Below are positions 53,604 to 62,488 of a stretch of DNA of 64,000 nucleotides, piece after piece. Source of the DNA: Bradyrhizobium sp. in8p8. GTDB taxonomy: Bacteria; Pseudomonadota; Alphaproteobacteria; Rhizobiales; Xanthobacteraceae. Positions within the stretch are counted from its first letter, which is position 1. Each line of letters opens with the position of its first letter. The DNA is taken from assembly GCF_000426845.1 (NCBI RefSeq), contig NZ_AUGD01000002.1:62001-126000 (forward strand). Reading direction: 5' to 3'. Under the pieces are notes generated by a model that saw nothing but the letters and a program-made list of their open reading frames with translations, ran no database searches and had not been told where the DNA came from. Both the position numbers and the translations under genes were made by a program.

Positions 53604-54311
53604 TCACATGCCAAGATAGGCCTTGCGCACGCGATCGTCCGCGCGCAGCGTGTCGTTGTTGCCCTCGAGCACGACGCGCCCGGCTTCGAGGACGTAGCCA
53701 TGATCCGCCGATTCCAGCGCTTCGGCGACGCGCTGCTCGACCAGCAGCATGGTCAGGCCGGATTGACGGCGGATCTCGATCAGGCGCTCGAAGATGAAGT
53801 CGGCGGTCGAAGGCGCCAGCCCCATCGAGGGCTCGTCGAGCATCAACAGCTTCGGCGAGGAGGCGAGGCCGCGGCCGATCGCGAGCATCTGCTGCTGGCC
53901 ACCAGACATCGTGCCTGCGAACTGGTTGCGGCGTTCCTTCAGCACCGGTAGCCACTCGAAGATGCGCTCGATGTTGCTCTGCCAGTCGCGCCGGCCGCTC
54001 TCCGTCATCGCGCCCATTTCCAGGTTCTCCATCACGGTGAGAGACGGGAAGACCTGTCGGCCCTCGGGAACGTGGGCGATGCCGAGATGGGGGCGCTGCG
54101 GCGGCGGCACGGCGAGCAGATCGACGCCGTCGAAGGTGATGGCCCCGCCGCTCGGCTTGACGATGCCGGAGATCGTCTTGAAAAGCGTGGTCTTGCCGGC
54201 GCCGTTTGGTCCGACGATCGCGACAAACTCGCCGGCGCCGACATTGATCGAGATGTCGTTCAGGACGGGCTTGGCGGAATAGCCCGCACTCAATCCCTCA
54301 ATTCGCAGCAT
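53604..54311 (-). CDS. Branched-chain amino-acid-type ABC transporter ATP-binding protein (LivF-like)
   Basis: A 235-residue ATPase. It has Walker A GPNGAGKTT, signature MSGGQQQM in LivF style, and Walker B LLMLDEPSMGLAP. The start codon overlaps the end of the LivM-LivG fusion gene by 14 bases, which ties their translation together. It is the partner ATPase of LivG, here fused to LivM. Confidence 0.94.
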   Translation of the reverse strand: MLRIEGLSAGYSAKPVLNDISINVGAGEFVAIVGPNGAGKTTLFKTISGIVKPSGGAITFDGVDLLAVPPPQRPHLGIAHVPEGRQVFPSLTVMENLEMGAMTESGRRDWQSNIERIFEWLPVLKERRNQFAGTMSGGQQQMLAIGRGLASSPKLLMLDEPSMGLAPSTADFIFERLIEIRRQSGLTMLLVEQRVAEALESADHGYVLEAGRVVLEGNNDTLRADDRVRKAYLGM

Positions 54312-56070
54312 GGCCCACCCATTTCTTGCCGAGATAGGCCTCGATCACGCGATTGTCGCGCGTCACCACTTCCGGCAGGCCTTCGGTGATGACGGCGCCG
54401 TGGTCGAGCACGACGAACCTGTCGACCAAGCGGACCATCGCCTGCATCGTGTGCTCGATGATCGCGATGGTCGTGCCGTCGCGCGCGAGCTGCTGGATCA
54501 CTGCGACGACCTCATCGGCCTCGCCGTGGCCAAGGCCCGCGAGCGTCTCGTCGAGCAGCAGGATGCGCGGCTGGCCGGCGATGGCGCGGGCAAGTTCCAT
54601 CAGCCGCAGCTCCTTCGTCGAAAGCTCGCCGGCCAGGCGGTCGGCGACGGCAGAGAGCCCGACACGGGCGACCGCGTCGGAAGCGAGCTTGCGCGCCACC
54701 TCGTCGGATCGCGCGCGCACATAGGCGCCGACCACGACATTGTCGAGGATCGACATGCGCAGGAACGGCCGCATGACCTGGAAGGTGCGGCCGATGCCGG
54801 CTTCACAGATCACGTGCGGCCGTTGACCGGACATGTTGCGGCCGCCGATCAAGACTTCCCCCTCGCTCGGCTTCAGGAAGCCGTTGAGGAGATTAAATAG
54901 CGTCGTCTTGCCGGCGCCGTTGGGCCCAATGATGCCGAGGATTTCGTTCTGGTGCAGCTTGAAGCTGACATTCTGCACCGCCTTGAGACCGCCGAACGAA
55001 CGCGAGAGGTTCTTGACCTCGAGCATGATCTCGCCGGTGGCCGCACGCTGCTGCGAGGCGGGCTTCAGCGCGGTGACGTTGGCGACCGCTGTTTCGGGGA
55101 CGTCAGCTGCAGCCGCCTTCGGCGCCATCCGCTTGCGCAACAGATCGCGCAGCTTCCAGAACAGACCCTCCGGCGCCAGCAGAATGACGCAGACGATGGC
55201 GAAGCCGAAGATGACGCCCTGGATGCCGGGGAAGCGGTCGCCGGCCTCGGCATGCAGGACCTCGGCGAGCGGAATCAGGATCACCGAGCCGATCACCGGG
55301 CCCCAGACCGTGCCGACGCCGCCGAACATGGCGACGGTCAGTGCCTGGGCCGACACCAGCATGCCGAACACTGATTGCGGCGTCACGACCAGCAGCACCT
55401 GGGCGTAGAAGCCGCCGATAGTGGCGGCGATAGCGCCGCTCAACGTGATCGCGCGCAGCTTCCAAGCGAGCGTGTTGATGCCAGCCGCCTCGGCCGCGGC
55501 CTCGTTCTGCTTGATAGCGAGCAGCGCCATGCCGAAGCGGGAACGCTCGATCACTTGCGTCAGCACGATGGTCGCCAGCATGATCGCGAGCCCCAGCAGC
55601 GTGTAGATGTGCGGGTCGGAGAACTGCATGTAGGCGATCGGCGCATTGCGCTTGATCGGAAGCGTCACCTCCTGAAAGCCGAGCCACTCGAACACGTAGA
55701 GGATGGCGAGCGGGTAGGCGAGCATCGCCAGGGCGAAGTAGTGGCCCTGGAGGCGGAAGGTCGGAAATCCGATCAGGAGCCCGGCGATGCCGCCGAGCAC
55801 GGCTGCGACGGGGATCAGCAGCCAGGGGGAGATGTCGAAGTAGATTTGGCCGAGCGCAGTCGCATAGGCTCCGATGCCGAAGAATGCGGCGTGGCCGAAG
55901 GAGATCAATCCGGTGTAGCCGCTGAGCAGGTTCCAGGACAGGCCGAACACCGCCCAGACCGGCACCAGCGTCAGGATCAGCTGGTAATAGGAATTGGTCA
56001 CGCCGAGCGAGAGCGCGGCATAGGCGAGGGTGAACAGCAGGGGGGGCAGAAAGGAGCGCGTCCGGAGCAT
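54298..56070 (-). CDS. Branched-chain amino-acid-type ABC transporter permease/ATPase fusion (LivM-LivG)
   Basis: A 590-residue fusion. Residues 1 to about 325 are a LivM permease (about nine helices; SGYTGLISFGHAAFFGIGAY and GPVIGSVILIPLAEVL); residues about 345-590 are a LivG-type ATPase with Walker A GPNGAGKTT, the LSTKELRLMELARAIA variant of the signature and Walker B ILLLDETLAGL. A linker of about 25 residues rich in Ala and Pro joins them. The start at 56070 follows GGAGAGGA, and the frame is open upstream only by chance. Fused Liv permease-ATPases occur in several Bradyrhizobium transport systems. Confidence 0.93.
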   Translation of the reverse strand: MLRTRSFLPPLLFTLAYAALSLGVTNSYYQLILTLVPVWAVFGLSWNLLSGYTGLISFGHAAFFGIGAYATALGQIYFDISPWLLIPVAAVLGGIAGLLIGFPTFRLQGHYFALAMLAYPLAILYVFEWLGFQEVTLPIKRNAPIAYMQFSDPHIYTLLGLAIMLATIVLTQVIERSRFGMALLAIKQNEAAAEAAGINTLAWKLRAITLSGAIAATIGGFYAQVLLVVTPQSVFGMLVSAQALTVAMFGGVGTVWGPVIGSVILIPLAEVLHAEAGDRFPGIQGVIFGFAIVCVILLAPEGLFWKLRDLLRKRMAPKAAAADVPETAVANVTALKPASQQRAATGEIMLEVKNLSRSFGGLKAVQNVSFKLHQNEILGIIGPNGAGKTTLFNLLNGFLKPSEGEVLIGGRNMSGQRPHVICEAGIGRTFQVMRPFLRMSILDNVVVGAYVRARSDEVARKLASDAVARVGLSAVADRLAGELSTKELRLMELARAIAGQPRILLLDETLAGLGHGEADEVVAVIQQLARDGTTIAIIEHTMQAMVRLVDRFVVLDHGAVITEGLPEVVTRDNRVIEAYLGKKWVGHAAN

Positions 56071-56072
56071 CG

Positions 56073-57008
56073 TCACGTCCTCTCCACCATCCGTCCGAAG
56101 AAGCCTTGCGGACGGAAGAAGATGATGAGGAGGAAGACTGCGAAGATCGCTGCGTTCTGCAGCTGCGTCGGCAGGATCAGCGTCGACATCTGCTGCACCA
56201 GGCCGATGGTCATGCCGCCCCAGAACGCGCCGATGATGCTGCCCATGCCGCCGAGCACGACGCCCGCATACATGACGATGACGTATTCGAGGCCGACGAA
56301 CGGGTGGAACGGATAGTTGGTGGCAAGCAGGCCGCCGGCGATCGCCGTGATGCCGCAGCCGAGCGCGAAGGCGGTGCGGTGCGCCCGGTCGACGTCGATG
56401 CCCATATAGGTCGCGGCGGTCGGATTGTCGGCGGCCGCCCGTAACGACTTGCCGATCCGCGTCCGCGTGATCAGCAGCGAAAGCAGGATCATCATGACCA
56501 GCGAAACGATCATGTCGATGCTGCGCGCCTTGTTGAGGAAGATGCTCATGTCGAAGAAAGGGCCGAGCTCCCAGGCCGAGCTCGACAGCGGCGTGCGGAT
56601 CGAGGCCAGCACCGATCCGAAGACGAGCAAGCCACCGTTCTGCAGAATCAGCGCGATGCCGAGCGTCAGGATGAGCTGGGCGTAGTGGCCTTCGCCTTCC
56701 AGCGAAGCGGTGCGCGTCCCTGAAACGTGCGAGATCAGTGTCCGGTGGACGAAGTAGCCGAATACAGCGAGGACGGGGCCGGCTAGCAGGATAGCGACGA
56801 ATGGTCCGACGGCATTGCCAAAGAACGATTGAACGCCGGCGGCGGTGAATAGATAAAAGGCGGTGTACATGCCGAGCATCATGAAATCGCCATGGGCGAA
56901 GTTGATGACGCGCATGACGCCGAAGATCAGGCCGAGCCCGACGCACATAAGCCCGTAGACGGCGCCGATCAGAAGGCCCGCGGCGAGCGCTTGCAGGAAT
57001 CCCTCCAT
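56073..57008 (-). CDS. Branched-chain amino-acid-type ABC transporter permease (LivH-like)
   Basis: A 311-residue inner-membrane permease. It shows the LivH N-terminus GLLIGAVYGLMCVGLGLIFGVMRVINFAHG, and GGMGSIIGAFWGGM near the end. It is two bases from the LivM-LivG fusion start. The first methionine of the hydrophobic N-terminus (57008) is chosen; the frame continues to 57212 without a signal or conservation. Completes the importer with livMG, livF and the two binding proteins. Confidence 0.94.
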   Translation of the reverse strand: MEGFLQALAAGLLIGAVYGLMCVGLGLIFGVMRVINFAHGDFMMLGMYTAFYLFTAAGVQSFFGNAVGPFVAILLAGPVLAVFGYFVHRTLISHVSGTRTASLEGEGHYAQLILTLGIALILQNGGLLVFGSVLASIRTPLSSSAWELGPFFDMSIFLNKARSIDMIVSLVMMILLSLLITRTRIGKSLRAAADNPTAATYMGIDVDRAHRTAFALGCGITAIAGGLLATNYPFHPFVGLEYVIVMYAGVVLGGMGSIIGAFWGGMTIGLVQQMSTLILPTQLQNAAIFAVFLLIIFFRPQGFFGRMVERT

Positions 57009-57087
57009 CAGCCCCGCCTCCGCGCGGCTGACGAACTTAAGCAGGTCTCGAAATCGACCATGTTTCCCCCGTACTCTCCGGCACTTC

Positions 57088-58488
57088 TTATGATGCCGAT
57101 CGTAAAACCCGTTCCGCCGTGTCCAGGCGGCATTGCGCTGCGATCTCGCCGGCATTGTCGAGCCGGTCACTGTTCTCGATGAGTTGCTCCAGCCTGTGCG
57201 CGCGGGCCTCACCGAGGACCGGGCAACTGGCAGCGCGGAAGCGCGCGCGAATATCAGATGGTGTTGCGGCTATGACGTCGGGCAACATGTGCTGGATGGT
57301 CCGGCCGCTCCGCAGATGCACGGTCACATCCGCGCCCTGCTTGCCAGGGAAGGCGGCGGTGAAGCCGGCATCGGCCTCGAGGTCCGTGACCGAAACCAGG
57401 CGGATGATGTCGGCATTGCCGAGCTCGGCGTAGTTCTCTTCCTCAATCTCGCCCCGCGCCAGCGTCGCCGCGACGCTGAAGGGAATGCTCATCTTGGCCT
57501 GGAGCGCGTTCCGGTAAGGCCCCAGGGAGTCGCAGCCCGGATAGCGAACCGCAGCATCGGGGGCGCGAATGACGACGCGATCGATCTCGTCGGTGCCGAC
57601 GAGTTCGTGCGAGACACGGAGCGCAGCTTGAGCGGCGGTTTGCGCGAAATTGCAGGCCGGAACCGGCTTGTTGTACACGGCCATGATCTCGCACTCTCCG
57701 CCAGGGAAGATCGCGATGCTGTCGGGTGCGGCTTGGCGACGATAGGCGGCGAACAGGCCTGCCTCGCCTTCGAGGATGGTTTCGGAGCCGAAGGCGCCGG
57801 CTGCGGCCAGGCCGATCGCCTTGATCGCGTTGCTGGCGGCAAAGCCCGGATGGAAATACATGTCGGAGCCGCCGGCATGCGGCCACTCGTTGAGACCGCT
57901 GGACGTATTGGCCGCGATCGCCATGGCGCTGGTCGCCTGGTCCTCGGAAAGGCGGAGCGCGAAACTTCCCGCGAGCGCCGCGCCCAGAGGAGCCACGACG
58001 CCGGTCGGGCGATAGAGCCGCGCAAGGTCGGAGGTCAGAAGCGCGCGGCCGATCCGCGCGCCGGTCTCATAGCCGATGATGGCGGCCGCGAGTAGCCTCG
58101 CGCCGGACAGCGGCGCCTGTTCCGACAGCGCGAGCAGCGCCGGCCAGATCACCACGCCGTGGTGCGCGATGCTGGCCGCGTGCATGTCTTCCCGCACGAG
58201 GCCGTGCCCCATCACGGCGTTGCTGAATGCCGCGTCCGCCGGCGAGGAGAGTTGCGAGGTCCCGATGATGGTCGCGCCGCCGCCGTCATGCGCGATCTGA
58301 ATCGCCTGACGGCTCCAGGGATGCTGACCTGCCTCGAACGCACAGGACAGGAAATCCAGCAGGCAGAGCTTGGCCTTGGCGACGACTTCGGGCCCGAAAT
58401 CGCCGAGATCGACGGCGAGTGCGCTCCGCGCCATCTGGCGCGCGAGCGATGCCTTGCCGGATCTGGTCGGGCCGTTCGTCATTGCCAC
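57088..58488 (-). CDS. MmgE/PrpD-family protein
   Basis: A 466-residue protein of the MmgE/PrpD family, which contains 2-methylcitrate dehydratase, cis-aconitate decarboxylase and iminodisuccinate epimerase-type enzymes. Typical segments are LLDFLSCAFEAGQHPWS, AAFSNAVMGHGLVREDMHAASIAHHG and GGSDMYFHPGFAAS. These enzymes eliminate or isomerise substituted carboxylates, and the exact reaction is unknown here. A second, distant member of the family lies at 59629-61014. The gene is 24 bases from the dehydrogenase gene upstream of it. Confidence 0.9.
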   Translation of the reverse strand: MAMTNGPTRSGKASLARQMARSALAVDLGDFGPEVVAKAKLCLLDFLSCAFEAGQHPWSRQAIQIAHDGGGATIIGTSQLSSPADAAFSNAVMGHGLVREDMHAASIAHHGVVIWPALLALSEQAPLSGARLLAAAIIGYETGARIGRALLTSDLARLYRPTGVVAPLGAALAGSFALRLSEDQATSAMAIAANTSSGLNEWPHAGGSDMYFHPGFAASNAIKAIGLAAAGAFGSETILEGEAGLFAAYRRQAAPDSIAIFPGGECEIMAVYNKPVPACNFAQTAAQAALRVSHELVGTDEIDRVVIRAPDAAVRYPGCDSLGPYRNALQAKMSIPFSVAATLARGEIEEENYAELGNADIIRLVSVTDLEADAGFTAAFPGKQGADVTVHLRSGRTIQHMLPDVIAATPSDIRARFRAASCPVLGEARAHRLEQLIENSDRLDNAGEIAAQCRLDTAERVLRSAS

Positions 58489-58512
58489 GTGCTCTCCCCA
58501 AGACTCGCGCGC

Positions 58513-59406
58513 TCAGCCGCGCATCTCGACCCCGGCCCACTCCTCGAGCACCTTGGCGATCGAGGTGAAATCGGATGATGAACCGTACTTGGCATTGGTG
58601 ATCGCCAACATCTGCCGCACGACCGCGCCGCAGACCATTGGCACGCCCATAGCCTCGGCCTCGTCTACGCAGAGACGGACGTCCTTGTAGGAAAGGCCGG
58701 TGGTGAAGCCGAAATCGAACGTGCCTGGCAGCACCGATCGGGGGAATTTGTCTTCGGAAGCGCTGTTGCGGCCGCTGCTGGCATTGATGATGTCGATCAA
58801 CACCTTGGCGTTGACGCCGCCCTTGACGCCCATCGCGACCGCTTCCGACGTGATCACGAGCGCCGCCGCTGCCATCAGATTGTTGGCGAGCTTGGCGGTC
58901 TGCGCCACGCCGGGCTTGTCGCCGGTGTAGAACAGCTTGCCGAAGTTCTTCAGGATCGGCTGCACGATCTCGTAGGTCGCCTGCGGGCACGATACCATCA
59001 CGGCCAGCGTGCCGTTGACGGCGCCCTTGATGCCGCCGCTGACCGGCGCATCGACCAGCGTCATGCCTTTCGCCTTGAGGCCTTCCGCGACGAGCTTCGC
59101 CGCGCCCGGACCCGAGGTCGAGAGATCGATCACGATCTTCGCGCGGTTGCCGCTGCTGATGCCATCCTGGCCCAGCGTCACCGCCTTGACGATGTCAGGC
59201 GTCGGCAGACTTGCGAGCACGATGTCCGCGCGGGAGGCGACGTCCGCGGGCGACTTGCCGAGGAGAGCGCCGCGCTTGACCAGCGGCTGCGTTGCGTCGC
59301 TCTGCGTGTCGTAGACGACGAGCGAATAGCCCGCGTCCATCAATCGCCCCGCCATGGGGCCGCCCATGCGACCCGTTCCGATCACGCCGAGTGTTTCTCC
59401 CGCCAT
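58513..59406 (-). CDS. 3-hydroxyisobutyrate dehydrogenase-like NAD(P)-dependent oxidoreductase
   Basis: A 297-residue beta-hydroxyacid dehydrogenase. The N-terminal Rossmann motif GVIGTGRMGGPMAGRL, the substrate motif DAPVSGGIKGA and the catalytic lysine block KLANNLMAAA are intact. Family members oxidise 3-hydroxyisobutyrate, tartronate semialdehyde or related acids. It is the first gene of the long minus-strand operon, starting about 130 bases from a GntR-type site and divergent from the second MmgE/PrpD gene. Confidence 0.92.
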   Translation of the reverse strand: MAGETLGVIGTGRMGGPMAGRLMDAGYSLVVYDTQSDATQPLVKRGALLGKSPADVASRADIVLASLPTPDIVKAVTLGQDGISSGNRAKIVIDLSTSGPGAAKLVAEGLKAKGMTLVDAPVSGGIKGAVNGTLAVMVSCPQATYEIVQPILKNFGKLFYTGDKPGVAQTAKLANNLMAAAALVITSEAVAMGVKGGVNAKVLIDIINASSGRNSASEDKFPRSVLPGTFDFGFTTGLSYKDVRLCVDEAEAMGVPMVCGAVVRQMLAITNAKYGSSSDFTSIAKVLEEWAGVEMRG

Positions 59407-59537
59407 CGTCCACTCCTGTTGCGTGCTCCCGCGATGGGCGCGCCGTCTTGATCTTGTCGTTTCCTTTACCAGTCGGCCTGGACGACCGCCGTCGTTGCGG
59501 CGGCGGGGATCCCGCGCCAGCGGCCGGATTGTTGTGA

Positions 59538-59548
59538 TTGTCAGACAA
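59538..59548. promoter_or_regulatory. GntR/FCD-type operator between divergent catabolic genes
   Basis: TTGTCAGACAA is a perfect palindrome with a one-base centre and fits the FadR-subfamily consensus TNGTNNNACNA. It lies in the 222-base gap between the divergent dehydrogenase and MmgE/PrpD genes, which is where the GntR/FCD regulator encoded at 48357-49073 would be expected to act on both directions. Confidence 0.6.
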
Positions 59549-59628
59549 GCTGTCAAGCATAACATTTGGGGTCGACAGTTAGCCGCGGATCGGCATAAAG
59601 TCCGAACAAAACGAGGAAGAAGCCCCGC

Positions 59629-61014
59629 GTGCCGCAATATTCCATTCCTAGCGTGAGCAGGACGCTCGCTGATTTCGTCGCTGCCTCATCATGGGCGGAG
59701 GTGGAAGCGCAGAGCCTCGAGGCGCGACGATCGATCCTCAATTTCTTCGCGACGGCACTCGGCTCCGCACGCGATCCCGTCGTCATCGCAGCGATTCGCG
59801 CGCTGGCACCGTTCAGTGGTGCCGCGACATCGACGGTGATCGGTCATTCCGAGCCGATGGATGCGCTCTGCGCGGCGTTCCTCAACGCCATCTCGGCGAA
59901 TCTGCTCGACTTCGACGACACCCATCCCGAGACGATCATTCATCCGGCCGCGCCGGTCGCAGCCGCCATATTTGCGCTCGCGGAGACGCGAAGGTTGTCG
60001 GGGCACGAGGTGCTGACGGCATTCATTCTCGGCGTGGACGTAGAATGCCGCATCGGCAATTCAGTCTCGCCGCGCCATTACGCGCGTGGCTGGCACATCA
60101 CGTCGACCTGCGGGATTTTTGGAGCGGCTGCGGCTTGCGCGAAGCTCCTGGGCCTGCCCGCGGAGGGCATTGCAAACTCAATCGGAGTTGCGGCGAGCCA
60201 GTCGGCCGGCAATGTCGAGAACCTGCCGACTGGAGCCAAGAATGTCAGCGTCGGCAATTCGGCGCGAAACGGGTTGTTCGCCGCGCTGCTGGCGCAGCAG
60301 GGCTACGAGGCGGCGCCCCGTGCCATCGAAGGACCGCTCGGCTGGGCCCGCACCATGGGCGATGAGCCCGACATCGCGCGGCTGCTCAACGGTCTCGGCA
60401 GGACGTTCGAGATCGCAAAGAACACCTACAAGCCGTATCCCGCCGGCATCGTGTTTCACGCGGTGATCGATGCCTGCCTCCTGTTGCGCAAACGGATCGC
60501 TGGACGCATCGACCAGATCGAGCAGGTGACGGTGCAAGGCTCGGCCCTGCTGCTCGCCCGTGGCAACCGCCCGGTCAACAACGAGCGCGATGCGCGCGTC
60601 AGCATCCATCATTGCGTGGCATGCGGTCTTTTGCTCGGTGCCGCCGGGGTCGCCGAGTTTGTGCAGGAAACCGTAATCCGGCCCGACATCGTGCAACTGC
60701 GGCAGAAGGTGAGTGCGGAGCTCGACAGCGAAATGCGCGATGGCGCCGCGCGTGTGACGTTGCGCCTGGCGTCCGGGGATGTCCTCACCGAGACAGTCAT
60801 TTCGCCGCGCGGCAGTCTTGCCGCGCCGCTCACGGATCGCGATCTCGAGGCCAAGCTGCGCGAGGGCGTGCGGACCGGCCGAAGCGACTGGGACGCCGAC
60901 CGTGTCATCGACGCGGTCTGGCGGATCGACGCGGTCGATGACGTCGCTGCTTTGCTGCAATCGCTGCGGCCGCTATTGCGTTCATCGACTTCCAACTCAA
61001 CTCTCAAGACCTGA
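59629..61014 (+). CDS. MmgE/PrpD-family protein
   Basis: A 461-residue protein of the same family as the gene at 57088-58488, but with low similarity, so the two are not recent duplicates. The LLDFDDTHPETIIHPAAPVAAA region, RHYARGWHITSTCGIFGAAAA and NTYKPYPAGIVFHAVID fit the active-site segments of the family. It starts at GTG 59629, with GAGGAAG a few bases upstream. It begins the plus-strand wing of the locus with the next two genes. Confidence 0.9.
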   Translation: MPQYSIPSVSRTLADFVAASSWAEVEAQSLEARRSILNFFATALGSARDPVVIAAIRALAPFSGAATSTVIGHSEPMDALCAAFLNAISANLLDFDDTHPETIIHPAAPVAAAIFALAETRRLSGHEVLTAFILGVDVECRIGNSVSPRHYARGWHITSTCGIFGAAAACAKLLGLPAEGIANSIGVAASQSAGNVENLPTGAKNVSVGNSARNGLFAALLAQQGYEAAPRAIEGPLGWARTMGDEPDIARLLNGLGRTFEIAKNTYKPYPAGIVFHAVIDACLLLRKRIAGRIDQIEQVTVQGSALLLARGNRPVNNERDARVSIHHCVACGLLLGAAGVAEFVQETVIRPDIVQLRQKVSAELDSEMRDGAARVTLRLASGDVLTETVISPRGSLAAPLTDRDLEAKLREGVRTGRSDWDADRVIDAVWRIDAVDDVAALLQSLRPLLRSSTSNSTLKT

Positions 61015-61025
61015 AAGGGACGATC

Positions 61026-61415
61026 ATGAGCAAGACCGAACTGTTCGACAAGGGGCTCAAGGTTCGCAAGGAAGTGCTCGGCGAGGATTACGTCAATAAG
61101 TCCATCGCCGGTGCCGACGACTTCACGCGCACCATGGCGGAATGGTCGACCGAGTTCTGCTGGGGCGCGTTGTGGACTCGGCCCGGCGTCGACCGGCGCA
61201 CGCGCTCGATCGTCAATCTGGCGATGCTCGGCGCGCTGAACCGGCCGCACGAACTGAAGCTGCACGTCAAGGGCGCCTTGAAGAACGGGCTCACAAAGGA
61301 GGAGATCAAGGAGATTTTGCTCCAGGTCGCCGTCTATTGCGGCGTGCCCGCCGGCATTGACGCCTTCCGTAACGCGCGCGAGGCGTTCAACGAGGTCGAC
61401 GCGGCCGGCTCCTGA
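61026..61415 (+). CDS. Carboxymuconolactone decarboxylase-family protein
   Basis: A 129-residue paralogue of the gene at 50646-51026, sharing ALNRPHELK-HV-GAL-NG and YCGVPAG-DAFRNARE. It lies 11 bases after the MmgE/PrpD gene, and AAAGGGACGATC before the ATG gives a fair ribosome-binding site. Roles in hydrolysing or decarboxylating a lactone-type intermediate are plausible but unproven. Confidence 0.88.
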   Translation: MSKTELFDKGLKVRKEVLGEDYVNKSIAGADDFTRTMAEWSTEFCWGALWTRPGVDRRTRSIVNLAMLGALNRPHELKLHVKGALKNGLTKEEIKEILLQVAVYCGVPAGIDAFRNAREAFNEVDAAGS

Positions 61416-61430
61416 GCAGATCGCAGATAC

Positions 61431-62003
61431 ATGGCTGATCCGGTCTACGAGCTGTTCGCCATCCGCTACGCCACGCGGGAGGCGCAGCGCAGCGAGCACT
61501 TCATCGGCGGCGACCCGCATGACGGGCCGATGCCGATGGATTATTTCATGTGGCTGGCGCAGGGAAGCGGGCGCACCTTCGTCATCGACACCGGGTTCAA
61601 CGCCGAAATCGCCAGGCAGCGCAGGCGGACATTCCTGCGCTGCCCGGTAGAGACGCTTGCCGCGTTCGATATTGACGTGGCCGACGTCAAGGACGTCATC
61701 CTCACGCATCTGCACTACGACTATGCGGGCAATTTCGACCGGTTTCCGAACGCGCGGTTTCATCTGCAGGAGCGCGAGCTAGCCTACGCCACCGGCCGGT
61801 ACATGCAATATCCGAGGTTGTCGCATTCCTTCGAGGTCGAGGACGTCTGCGGCATCGTGCGGCTGAACTATGCGCGTCGCGTCCTGTTCTACGATGGCGA
61901 TGCTGAGATCGCTCCCGGTCTGACGGTCCATGCGGTGGGCGGACATTCCGCGGATATCCGAAAATCCTGGGATTGGCTTGAGTGTTGCCAGCCCAGATCA
62001 TAG
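61431..62003 (+). pseudogene. MBL-fold lactonase-like gene, 3'-truncated
   Basis: A 190-residue product. The first about 175 residues look like an N-acyl homoserine lactonase-type MBL protein: FVIDTGFNAE, THLHYDYAGNFD in place of the usual HxHxDH, and the conserved RFHLQERELAYATGRYMQ region. The chain follows the family up to about GLTVHAVGGHSA and then ends in 15 unrelated residues. Full-length relatives run some 80-100 residues longer and include the last metal ligands, so this gene appears cut by the adjacent insertion. The Tyr in the fourth ligand position (DY instead of DH) is a further oddity. Confidence 0.65.
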
Positions 62004-62048
62004 GAGACTGTGATTACCTAGTGCGGATAACAACGAAGAACGTCCCCA

Positions 62049-62363
62049 ATGGACAAGGTGCGCACGGTAGGCCGGCGAAAGCCACGTCCGATCAGCGTCT
62101 TCGGGCCGACCGAGGACGAGGTCGTGGCGAGCATGGACCAGGCGAAGCTGGCGCCGCGCGTCGCGCCGAAGGGTGTTCATCGATACCGCTCGCTCGCGGA
62201 GGCGAACGTCGCGGCCGACCGGTGGGCGGCCGCAGGCATGGCGATGCGGGCGAGGGAGCTGGAGGATGCGAGCCGCAGCAAGGCGGGACGGACCCGCTCC
62301 GCCATCCTGGCGTTCCGCTTGGCGTGGCGATGGCTCTGCCGATGGGTTCGCCGAGTGCGATAG
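62049..62363 (+). CDS. Small antitoxin-like protein, orphan
   Basis: A 104-residue protein with a GVHRYRSLAEANVAADRW segment typical of short proteins that partner nucleotidyltransferase-type toxins, followed by a long charged helix. The last 20 residues (RLAWRWLCRWVRRV) are strongly basic and aromatic and differ in style from the rest, so the end may be altered. No partner toxin is visible. It lies just after the truncated MBL gene, inside the accessory insert. Confidence 0.45.
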   Translation: MDKVRTVGRRKPRPISVFGPTEDEVVASMDQAKLAPRVAPKGVHRYRSLAEANVAADRWAAAGMAMRARELEDASRSKAGRTRSAILAFRLAWRWLCRWVRRVR

Positions 62364-62488
62364 TTTTGCTCGATGTTTCGGGTCAGCTAGTGCGGTTCAC
62401 ATTGAGAAAATCTCTTTTCGTGCTGTGGCTTAGGCTCCCAAAGTTCAACCGCCTGGATCGGCCTGACAGACTCCCATTGAACGCGAAT

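Noticed and set aside
50945..53619. Plus-strand frames of 448 and 427 codons opposite the tandem binding proteins
   Set aside because: Antisense shadows; they mirror each other only because the two genes are duplicates.
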